From a bacterium (GTDB lineage: Bacteria; CSSED10-310; JAJRTK01): a stretch of DNA of 13,242 nucleotides. This document shows, in pieces, positions 7,954-13,242 of this stretch. The first letter of the stretch is position 1; the number at the start of each line of letters is the position of its first letter. Made by a program: the position numbers and the translations under genes. The stretch spans positions 1-13,242 of the forward strand of contig JAJRTK010000536.1 of NCBI GenBank assembly GCA_024278345.1, given 5' to 3'. The notes below the pieces were generated by a model. That model did not search any database. It was not told the DNA's origin and saw only the letters and a list, made by a program, of their open reading frames with translations.

Positions 7954-8014
7954 GGTCGTCCGGGGACTCCGTCCCCGGTCCCCTGGCAGGGCTTTGCCCC
8001 GCACCCACCAGGGA
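7954..8014. repeat. 61-bp double-hairpin repeat, copy 1
   Basis: The first half contains CCGGGGAC-TCC-GTCCCCGG, a perfect 8-bp stem with a 3-nt loop. The second half is an outer stem CCCTGG...CCAGGG around an inner hairpin GCAGGGC-TTT-GCCCCGC. It matches copy 2 (8171-8231) at 58 of 61 positions. Confidence 0.85.
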
Positions 8015-8026
8015 ACTCGCAGGACA

Positions 8027-8048
8027 GGTATCCACGCAAAGCGGGACA
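8027..8048 (+). repeat. 22-bp dispersed motif GGTATCCAC...GCGGGACA, left inverted copy
   Basis: It agrees at 20 of 22 positions with the reverse complement of 8361-8382 and at 19 of 22 with 12988-13009. With 8361-8382 it forms an inverted pair enclosing 356 bp. No direct repeat resembling a target duplication is evident outside the pair. Confidence 0.8.
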
Positions 8049-8096
8049 ATGGTCGCCGGGGAAAAAACTTGGCCTCGGACAACGCCGCGCTCCGCT

Positions 8097-8172
8097 CGGC
8101 GGGTCACGTTTGCGTGACTCGAAGGGTCACGCCTCGCGTTACCCGGCGGGTCACGTTTGCGTGACTCGAAGG
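8097..8172. repeat. Two identical 29-bp hairpin repeats, period 47
   Basis: Units at 8097-8125 and 8144-8172 are identical. Each contains GTCACG-TTTG-CGTGAC, a 6-bp stem with a 4-nt loop. The spacer forms another hairpin (GGGTCACGC-CTC-GCGTTACCC, one mismatch), giving three consecutive stem-loops. Confidence 0.85.
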
Positions 8173-8231
8173 TCGTCCGGGGACTCCGTCCCCGGTCCCC
8201 TGGCAGGGCTTCACCCTGCACCCACCAGGGA
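8171..8231. repeat. 61-bp double-hairpin repeat, copy 2
   Basis: It is in the same orientation as copy 1 at 7954-8014 and 157 bp beyond its end. The three differences all fall in the inner hairpin, which here is GCAGGG-CTTCA-CCCTGC; the helix is kept. Confidence 0.85.
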
Positions 8232-8243
8232 GCGAGCTCATCT

Positions 8244-8269
8244 TCCCGTTGCAACGAAGGGCAACGGGA
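8244..8269. repeat. Perfect 9-bp stem hairpin
   Basis: TCCCGTTGC (8244-8252) and GCAACGGGA (8261-8269) are perfect reverse complements with the 8-nt loop AACGAAGG. There is no following T-tract, so it is not an obvious intrinsic terminator. Confidence 0.7.
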
Positions 8270-8360
8270 TCCCAGCCCACATTCTTGTACGGTAGGCCTC
8301 GCTTATGCTCGGCGTCTCACTTCGCTCGGTCCCGCGTTTTCCCTCTTCTTTTCCTGTTTT

Positions 8361-8382
8361 TGTCCCGCCTTACGTGGATACC
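8361..8382 (-). repeat. 22-bp dispersed motif, right inverted copy
   Basis: TGTCCCGC...GTGGATACC is the reverse complement of the motif at 8027-8048 with two mismatches. Together they could be terminal inverted repeats of a small element of 356 bp. Confidence 0.8.
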
Positions 8383-8827
8383 CCTTGCCGCACAAACGAT
8401 GGCGGTGACACGGAAACCCGCGGGACGGAAGTTCGGGATTGCTGACCAATCCCCGGTTCTCACGACTTCGCATAGATTGTAGCCGCGCCCTCGCCCCGAA
8501 GGCAAACCATCACAATCGGCACGGTTTTGACAAGATGGCATTCACATCAACGCCTGGCTCATCCCGGGTCAACGGACCTTCAAGACCTGGCGCTAGCGAA
8601 TGCCGGCGAGCGACCTGCGTGGGATCGCAATCGAGGTGTTGACGTTGGCAGACGAGAAGAGAAGAATGGTCCACGTGGATGAGTCGGAGCTGGGCAAGAG
8701 ACGGGCTTCCACCGAAGGCGGAACGCCCCGGTGCCAACGGGCCGTGATTGCAGATGGGACGCCCACGCTCCCGGAGAGATAATGCGAGGCAAAAAAAGTA
8801 AACGGCCTGATGCAAAGGAAAAAAACC
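8383..8827. other. Non-coding stretch upstream of the flotillin-like pair
   Basis: I find no supported gene in these 445 bp. A 60-codon plus-strand frame at 8600-8782 has no ribosome site or recognisable family. TTGACG at 8639 with AAGAAT 17 bp later is the best promoter-like pair for the downstream operon but is a weak match. A perfect TTGACA at 8526-8531 has no good -10 partner. Confidence 0.4.
8814..8819 (+). promoter_or_regulatory. Ribosome binding site that fixes the first SPFH start
   Basis: AAAGGA lies 8 nt before the ATG at 8828. The ATG at 8810, six codons earlier and in frame, overlaps this site and has no convincing site of its own. Confidence 0.6.
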
Positions 8828-9523
8828 ATGGTTCTGCTCTTCTCCGTAGGGGCCTTCATCCTTCCCGTGATCACCCTGTCGCTTCTTCTGCGTGTCGTGT
8901 ACGTCCGGAAGCCCAACGAGATCTTGGTCTTTTCGCCCGCCGGGGCCAGCGCTGCTTCGATGCGGGCGGAAGGCAGGCGGAAAATCTTCAACGACGGCAG
9001 CGATCATTGGATTTCGTTCGGTCAGAAGGTGGAACGGCTCGACCGCTCCCTCATGTCGGTGCCTTTGACAGCGGTGGTGACGTCGAATGCGAAGGTCCAC
9101 GTGACGGTCATGGCGGTGGCCCACGTGAAGATCAGTTCCGATCCGAAGCTCCAGGTGAATGCCGTTGAACGATTTCTTGGCGTCGCTCGCGAGGCAATCC
9201 TTGCCAATGCGAAGGCAACATTGGAAGAGCATTTGTGCCGTAAGATGGGGAACATGGCGCCCGGGGAAATCCACGAAAGACGGTTTGATATCGCGGAGGA
9301 AGCCGCCGAGGTAGCCAGCAGTGACCTGGAGGCACTGGGGCTTCAGCTCGATCTCTTGAGAATCCATCGCGTCTCCGATGACGGAGACTACCTCAAGAGC
9401 ATCGGCATGAGGCGGGTGGCGGTCGTCCTCAAGGAGGCCGAGTTCGCCAAGTTTTCTTCCGAAGAAGTCGATTCTGGCGACTCCAGGTTCGATTCCGGAA
9501 CCCCACGTTTCAAGCAAATATGA
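8828..9523 (+). CDS. Short flotillin-like SPFH/band 7 membrane protein, first of a pair
   Basis: This 231-residue protein has an N-terminal hydrophobic segment at about 3-24, then RKPNEILVF, the usual entry into an SPFH domain. Flotillin-type features follow: SLMSVPLTAVVTSNAKVHVTVMAVAHVKI (beta region), AVERFLGVAREAILANAKATLEEHL, EVASSDLEALGLQLDLLRIHRVSDDGDYLKSIG and a short basic/acidic end. Flotillins scaffold membrane microdomains and usually have about 450-550 residues, with a long Ala/Glu-rich coiled coil after the SPFH domain; here the protein stops almost directly after SPFH. The next in-frame stop is followed by the second SPFH gene, so this is not an obvious frameshift. The two genes are 15 nt apart on one strand and the proteins are clear paralogues, so a heteromeric membrane complex is likely. 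The low similarity in the first beta region suggests old divergence. Confidence 0.85.
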   Translation: MVLLFSVGAFILPVITLSLLLRVVYVRKPNEILVFSPAGASAASMRAEGRRKIFNDGSDHWISFGQKVERLDRSLMSVPLTAVVTSNAKVHVTVMAVAHVKISSDPKLQVNAVERFLGVAREAILANAKATLEEHLCRKMGNMAPGEIHERRFDIAEEAAEVASSDLEALGLQLDLLRIHRVSDDGDYLKSIGMRRVAVVLKEAEFAKFSSEEVDSGDSRFDSGTPRFKQI

Positions 9524-9538
9524 GTTCGAGGAAAAGTC

Positions 9539-10177
9539 ATGCCGGGAATTTCCACTCTCTTTTTCGTGGTCGCCGGGGTCATCTTAGCGGCATTCCTACA
9601 CCTTCGGTCAATCCTTTGGATTTGCGGTCCCGACCAGGCTCTCGTCCTCTACGGGCTCCGGGAAAAAATCGAGAACCGCACGGGTGGCTACCAGATCGTT
9701 CAAGGTGGGCGCGTGTGGCGCATCCCCGCCTTCGAAAAAGCGATACTGCTCGATCTCTCATCGCTGAGGGTCGAGCTTGACCTTTGTTGTGACTCCAGAG
9801 ACCTGGTTCCTCTGAACGTTCAGGTTGTGGCCATCATCAAAATCGCCTTGGAGGGAACCAAGGCCCCGGCTGCCGTCGAACGCTTTCTTGGAATGTCTCG
9901 CGGAAAGATGGCTCAAATCGTCCGCGAGGTTCTGGAAGGCGGTCTCCACGGTGTCCTGGCAACTCTCACTCTCGTGGAGATCAGCGATGAACAGAACGTC
10001 CTCCGCCAGGTGATGGCCCGGGCAGAGAAGGAGTTGCACAGGCTGGGGCTCAAACTCGATTCCCTCGTCCTCTCAAACATCAACGACGACGTGGGCGCTT
10101 TCAAGGCGATCTCGGCCATGCGGCTTTCGGATCCAGCTACCGGGGCTTCAGCCGCGCCATCGGACAACGGCCCTTAA
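9539..10177 (+). CDS. Short flotillin-like SPFH/band 7 membrane protein, second of a pair
   Basis: This 212-residue protein has one N-terminal membrane segment (about 5-28) followed by an SPFH domain close to flotillins: GPDQALVLYG, GGYQIVQGGRVWRIPAFEKAILLDLSSLRVEL, VPLNVQVVAIIKI, AVERFLGMSRGKMAQIVREVLEGGLHGVLATLTLVEI, and LHRLGLKLDSLVLSNINDD. It ends about 25 residues after that point with a Pro/Ala/Ser-rich tail, so the flotillin coiled-coil domain is absent. GAGGA at 9528-9532 is 6 nt before the ATG, and the gap to the upstream paralogue is 15 nt, indicating one operon. The DNA downstream (10178-10468) does not resume an Ala/Glu-rich coiled coil in any frame, which argues against a recent truncation. 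It probably forms oligomers in the inner membrane with its neighbour; the client is unknown. Confidence 0.88.
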   Translation: MPGISTLFFVVAGVILAAFLHLRSILWICGPDQALVLYGLREKIENRTGGYQIVQGGRVWRIPAFEKAILLDLSSLRVELDLCCDSRDLVPLNVQVVAIIKIALEGTKAPAAVERFLGMSRGKMAQIVREVLEGGLHGVLATLTLVEISDEQNVLRQVMARAEKELHRLGLKLDSLVLSNINDDVGAFKAISAMRLSDPATGASAAPSDNGP

Positions 10178-10468
10178 GAGGCTACGACAATAGAACCCGA
10201 ACGGGCACCTGGTTTCACGCCCCGCACCGATGCGACAAACAGGCTCGGCGCGATCATTGGGCAGCTTGCGAATGCAGATAGGCACGGGCAAAATGCCATC
10301 ATCTCCAAAGCGACCGAGCCATTCCTCCTCTCCATCCGCTTGGAACTGGCAGTCTCCTCAGAAAAGGTCGCGTCATTGCCCGTAAAGTCGCCACAACCAG
10401 AATCCAACCGTTTGCGAATTGGCAAAAACATGAACGAGCTGAGACCGTGGAATCTCAAGGTGGGAATC
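10178..10468. other. Intergenic region between the SPFH pair and the LRR gene
   Basis: These 291 bp contain no supported gene. A minus-strand frame of 120 codons crosses the region and the start of the LRR gene but has no family features. A 5-bp dyad TTTGC-GAATTG-GCAAA around 10411-10426 might be an operator for the LRR gene; this is weak. No intrinsic terminator was found after the SPFH pair. Confidence 0.4.
10457..10463 (+). promoter_or_regulatory. Ribosome binding site that fixes the LRR protein start
   Basis: AAGGTGG lies 5 nt before the ATG at 10469. The same frame is open from 10340 without a comparable site, and a start at 10469 places an exported-protein leader at the N-terminus. Confidence 0.6.
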
Positions 10469-12829
10469 ATGAATGATCGATTGCGAAAGACTCGTTGGAT
10501 GTCGTGTTTGAACTCTGCCGGGCGGCTGCGAACCATGGGGAGACTTCTGTCGATGGGGCTGCTGGTTGGTTGCCTGCTCCTCGGTTCCGCAGCTTCCGCC
10601 GCTATTCCGACTACTGAGCGAAATGCCCTCGTTGATCTTTACAATTCCACCAGCGGGGCGGCGTGGGGAGACAACACCAACTGGCTGGGGGCGGCGGGGA
10701 GCGAGTGTAGCTGGTACGGAGTGACCTGTAACGGGGGGCAAACCAGCGTCACGAGTTTGCTGTTGCAAGGAAACAATTTGAGCGGGGAGATTCCCGTGAC
10801 GATTGGGAATCTCACCGGCCTAATTTTCCTCAACCTCAGTTCGAACCAGCTCGGTGGCAGTATCCCCCCGGAGCTGGGCAATCTTGGTAGCGTCAGATAC
10901 CTTTACCTCGGCTCGAACCAGCTCTGGGGTTCGATTCCCGTTGAATTGGGTATGCTTGGCAGCCTTATTGAACTCCGGCTCGATGTGAACCAACTTACGG
11001 GTTCAATCCCCGTTGCTCTGGGTGGTCTCGCCAGCCTTACCTATCTAAACCTCGATTCCAACCGGCTCAGCGGCAGTATCCCGGTTGAGCTGGGCAATCT
11101 GCCGGTCCTTGTTTTCCTTTTCCTGAAGGAGAACCAGCTCAGCGGGAGTATCCCGATCGAGCTGGGCAATCTCACCAACCTTGCCTATCTTGATCTCAGA
11201 GGCAACCAGCTCACGGGCAGTATCCCGGTCGAGCTCGGCAATCTTGCCAGCCTCAAGAATCTCAACGTGAGTATAAACCAGCTCAGCGGGAGTATCCCGA
11301 TCGAGCTCGGCAATCTTGCCAGCCTCAAGAATCTCAACGTGAGTATAAACCAGCTCAGCGGGAGTATCCCGATCGAGCTGGGCAATCTCACCAGTCTTAC
11401 CTATCTTGACCTCAGCGGCAACGTGCTCACGGGCAGTATCCCCGTCGAGCTGGGGAATCTCACCGGTCTTACCTATCTTGACCTCGGCTGGAACGTGCTC
11501 ACGGGCAGTATCCCCTTGGAGTTTGGAAATCTCACCAGCCTTACAAGCCTTGACCTCGAGCAAAACGAGCTCACGGGCAGTATTCCCGTGGAGTTTGGGA
11601 ATCTCACCAGTCTTACAAGGCTTGACCTCCGCTGGAATGGGCTCAGCGGCAGTATTCCCGCAGAACTGGGGAATCTCACCAGCCTTACCGGCCTCTACCT
11701 CGATGGCAACTGGCTTAGCAGCAGTATCCCCATTGCTCTGGGCGATCTCACCAGCCTCACCTACCTCCACCTCGCCGGCAACCAGCTCAGCGACAGTATT
11801 CCCGCAGAACTGGGGAATCTCACCAGCCTTACGGACCTCAGCCTCAGTTTAAACCAGCTCAGCGGGAGTCTCCCCGTTGAGCTGGGCAAGCTCACCAGTC
11901 TTACCAATCTTGACCTCAACGGCAACGTGCTCACGGGCAGCATCCCCGCTGCTTTGGGGAATCTCACCAGTCTTACCTATCTTGACCTCCGAATAAATCA
12001 GCTTAGCGGGAGTATCCCCGTTGAGCTGGGCGATTTGACCAATCTTGTCACTCTTTCTCTGAACTCGAACCAGTTCAGCGGGAGTCTCCCCGTTGAGCTG
12101 GGCAATCTGACCAATCTTGTCACTCTTTCTCTGGACTCGAACCAGTTCAGCGGCAGTCTCCCCGCTGAACTGGGCAATCTCGCCAACCTTACCAAGCTTT
12201 CTCTCAGCTCGAACCAGCTCAGCGGGAGTCTCCCCGTTGAGCTGGGCAATCTGACCAACTTGAGCGATGATAGCTCGGAGTTTCGCTGGAATGCTCTGTA
12301 CACGACCGACCCAAGCCTCAAAGCTTTTCTGGATGCGAAGCAGAAAGGCGGCAACTGGGAAGAGACCCAGACGATCACGCCGCTGAACCTGGTGGCCAAG
12401 CCGGCTTCGAAGACATCGGTGCTTGTCACCTGGACCCCCATTGCCTACACCGGAGAGAGCGGCGGTTATGAAGTGAAGTGGAGCAACGCCTCCGGTGGCG
12501 TATACTTCAAGTTCGGCATCACGATCGACAAGACGGCCTCTTCCATGGAAGTGACCGGTCTGACGGGTGGCGGCCCATTCTACTTCTTGGTTCGAACTGT
12601 CACGGAGCCTCATGCCAACAACGACAACAGGGTGACCAGCGAATGGAGCTCCGAGGTGAGCTCCGGCACGGCGCCTACGCTCCCCACCTTGCCGGAAACC
12701 GGGCGGTGGATGCTCGCGATGCTGCTGGTGCTTCTGGCGCTGTGGCGCCGCTGTTGGGGTCCGGAAAAAGTTGATAGGCTTCCACCGAAGGGGCTGGCCG
12801 CGGGTGGCGGAACAGTTCAAGGGTCGTGA
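10469..12829 (+). CDS. Exported leucine-rich-repeat protein with plant-type cap, FN3-like domain and C-terminal LPETG/IPTL-like anchor
   Basis: This 786-residue protein has a long-n-region signal peptide (hydrophobic core about 29-44, A-S-A near 44). Residues 47-95 form a plant-type LRRNT_2-like cap (ERNALVDLYNSTSGAAW...NWL...CSWYGVTC, with Cys80 and Cys87). About 21 repeats of 24 residues follow at about 96-600, with consensus NQLSGSIPxELGNLxxLxxLxL, the plant receptor-type LRR. A fibronectin III-like domain lies at about 635-733 (LVTWTP, YEVKWS, YFLVRTV). The end has PTLPTLPETG at 736-745, a hydrophobic stretch at about 746-759 and Arg760-Arg761, then about 25 more residues. It is probably a surface or periplasmic adhesion or recognition protein. 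The repeats are 72-bp DNA units, and at least two adjacent pairs are nearly identical. Downstream of the SPFH pair by 291 bp, it is probably transcribed independently. Confidence 0.9.
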   Translation: MNDRLRKTRWMSCLNSAGRLRTMGRLLSMGLLVGCLLLGSAASAAIPTTERNALVDLYNSTSGAAWGDNTNWLGAAGSECSWYGVTCNGGQTSVTSLLLQGNNLSGEIPVTIGNLTGLIFLNLSSNQLGGSIPPELGNLGSVRYLYLGSNQLWGSIPVELGMLGSLIELRLDVNQLTGSIPVALGGLASLTYLNLDSNRLSGSIPVELGNLPVLVFLFLKENQLSGSIPIELGNLTNLAYLDLRGNQLTGSIPVELGNLASLKNLNVSINQLSGSIPIELGNLASLKNLNVSINQLSGSIPIELGNLTSLTYLDLSGNVLTGSIPVELGNLTGLTYLDLGWNVLTGSIPLEFGNLTSLTSLDLEQNELTGSIPVEFGNLTSLTRLDLRWNGLSGSIPAELGNLTSLTGLYLDGNWLSSSIPIALGDLTSLTYLHLAGNQLSDSIPAELGNLTSLTDLSLSLNQLSGSLPVELGKLTSLTNLDLNGNVLTGSIPAALGNLTSLTYLDLRINQLSGSIPVELGDLTNLVTLSLNSNQFSGSLPVELGNLTNLVTLSLDSNQFSGSLPAELGNLANLTKLSLSSNQLSGSLPVELGNLTNLSDDSSEFRWNALYTTDPSLKAFLDAKQKGGNWEETQTITPLNLVAKPASKTSVLVTWTPIAYTGESGGYEVKWSNASGGVYFKFGITIDKTASSMEVTGLTGGGPFYFLVRTVTEPHANNDNRVTSEWSSEVSSGTAPTLPTLPETGRWMLAMLLVLLALWRRCWGPEKVDRLPPKGLAAGGGTVQGS
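11221..11364. repeat. Recent 72-bp tandem duplication in the LRR gene
   Basis: The blocks 11221-11292 and 11293-11364 differ at one base (CCCGGTC versus CCCGATC). They encode adjacent 24-residue LRRs that are identical except for one Val/Ile change, indicating a recent in-frame duplication. Confidence 0.92.
12040..12183. repeat. Second near-identical 72-bp LRR repeat pair
   Basis: Two consecutive units beginning CAATCTTGTCACTCTTTCTC, at 12040-12111 and 12112-12183, differ at few bases and encode adjacent LRRs containing NSNQFSGSLP and DSNQFSGSLP. Confidence 0.75.
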
Positions 12830-12879
12830 AATCGTGGTGGTCCGGAGACTCAGCCGGATGGTGGCGATCCTTGCGAGTA

Positions 12880-12901
12880 GCGGCGGACGGATTGCCGCCG
12901 A
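12880..12901. repeat. Dispersed GC-rich palindrome, copy C
   Basis: GCGGCGGACGGATTGCCGCC plus the next two bases are identical to the reverse complement of copy B (2394-2417) and one base away from copy A in the core. It lies 50 bp downstream of the LRR stop codon. Confidence 0.78.
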
Positions 12902-12987
12902 TGCGAGCGGACTTCAACCCAAAGAGAACACGGGGATATCCCTGTCTTTGCCGTGGGCGAAACAGACGCGGATCTTGACCTTTGGAG

Positions 12988-13009
12988 GGTATCCACCTGA
13001 AGCGGGACA
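12988..13009 (+). repeat. 22-bp dispersed motif GGTATCCAC...GCGGGACA, third copy
   Basis: It matches 8027-8048 at 19 of 22 positions and lies almost 5 kb away in non-coding DNA, showing that the motif is dispersed and not only local to the kinase upstream region. Confidence 0.75.
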
Positions 13010-13020
13010 GAGAGTGAAAA

Positions 13021-13149
13021 CGGCCTTGTTCATCGCACGATCCACAATGCCGTAGGGGCGACGCAAAAATCACCCGCCGGTGACGGTCAACCGGGGCAGG
13101 GCCGCACAGCTCCGATACAGATAGGTGGATCAAACGATGAACAAGGCCG
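13021..13149. repeat. 25-bp inverted repeat separated by 79 bp
   Basis: The arms 13021-13045 (CGGCCTTGTTCATCG...GATCCAC) and 13125-13149 (GTGGATC...CGATGAACAAGGCCG) are reverse complements at 22 of 25 positions, the three mismatches being adjacent. They begin 11 bp after the third copy of the 22-bp motif. They could be ends of a small mobile element or one large stem-loop. Confidence 0.75.
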
Positions 13150-13242
13150 GAAATGGTTCGGATTGAATCGGTAGCTCGTCTTCCGGCCCAACGGGTCCGT
13201 CACCAACGTCCGCACCACGCGGCTTCGAGATACCGCCGCCAA

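Larger units (their letters stand above)
7658..8382. repeat. Hairpin-rich repeat patchwork upstream of the kinase gene
   Basis: About 725 bp without a credible gene. In order it holds: degenerate copies of the GGTATCCAC...GCGGGACA motif (7696-7733), a 23-bp direct repeat (7768-7824), an 8-G run (7830-7837), a half copy of the motif (7908-7919), a 61-bp double-hairpin unit (7954-8014), a full motif copy (8027-8048), two 29-bp repeats with hairpins (8097-8172), the second 61-bp unit (8171-8231), a perfect hairpin (8244-8269) and an inverted motif copy (8361-8382). All six frames give Arg/Pro-rich translations without family features. It could be a decayed insertion site, nested extragenic palindromes, or a structured RNA. 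The kinase promoter should also lie here. Confidence 0.75.
12830..13242. other. Repeat-bearing non-coding right edge
   Basis: No gene is supported in these 413 bp. The stretch holds palindrome copy C (12880-12901), a copy of the 22-bp motif (12988-13009) and an inverted repeat (13021-13149). The only ATG-led frame near the right arm (13138) is ten codons long. No terminator with a T-tract follows the LRR gene. Confidence 0.55.

Noticed and set aside
7658-8382. CRISPR array
   Set aside because: Repeats occur in only two copies each, have unequal spacing and different unit types, and no cas gene is nearby.
8526-8531. Perfect TTGACA as a -35 element
   Set aside because: No acceptable -10 hexamer lies 15-19 bp downstream.
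8600-8782. Possible 60-codon gene before the SPFH pair
   Set aside because: No ribosome site, no recognisable family and no clear codon pattern; left as non-coding.
8510-9517. Minus-strand frame of 335 codons across the first SPFH gene
   Set aside because: It is His/Arg-rich with no domain features, antisense to a clear flotillin-like gene.
11045-12820. Long antisense frames through the LRR array (241 and 323 codons)
   Set aside because: They arise because the 72-bp repeat keeps every frame open. Their translations are repetitive shadows of the LRR units.

Overview
The window looks like a chromosomal stretch of a GC-rich Gram-negative bacterium. The evidence is two lipoproteins, a FadL-type outer-membrane porin, and a large Ser/Thr kinase fused to an ATPase and TPRs. 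That gene style is common in Myxococcota and related former Deltaproteobacteria. The organism very probably decodes UGA as selenocysteine. No taxonomic marker is present, so the assignment is inference.

Layout. Positions 1-172 hold an inverted-repeat-bounded element with a hairpin and a four-copy 8-bp tandem repeat. A GrdB/PrdB-family selenoprotein follows on the minus strand (1098-364); its in-frame UGA at 618-616 is followed by a good bacterial SECIS hairpin. Divergent from it on the plus strand lie a DUF1499 lipoprotein (1263-1742), a small lipoprotein with an EF-hand-like loop (1949-2305) and an OmpP1/FadL transporter (2520-3950). The small lipoprotein is flanked by two oppositely oriented copies of a GC-rich palindrome that recurs near the right edge. 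The 1246-residue kinase/ATPase/TPR gene converges on FadL (minus strand, 7657-3917), overlapping its end by 34 bp.

The 1.17 kb upstream of the kinase (7658-8827) has no convincing gene. Its first 725 bp are a dense patchwork of short direct repeats, perfect hairpins and a 22-bp dispersed motif. An inverted pair of that motif encloses 356 bp. Next come two adjacent short flotillin-like SPFH membrane proteins (8828-9523 and 9539-10177), both lacking the usual long flotillin coiled-coil tail. They are followed by an exported leucine-rich-repeat protein (10469-12829) with a plant-type cap, about 21 LRRs of 24 residues, a fibronectin III-like domain and a C-terminal LPETG/IPTL-like anchor. The right end (12830-13242) again carries dispersed repeats and an inverted repeat.

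How the genes relate: the two SPFH genes form an obvious operon. The other genes are separated by 165-290 bp gaps or face each other, so no single pathway links them; the shared theme is the cell envelope and signalling. The best-supported unusual feature is the selenoprotein, which a standard gene caller splits or truncates. The most structurally intriguing non-coding feature is the hairpin/repeat patchwork upstream of the kinase.
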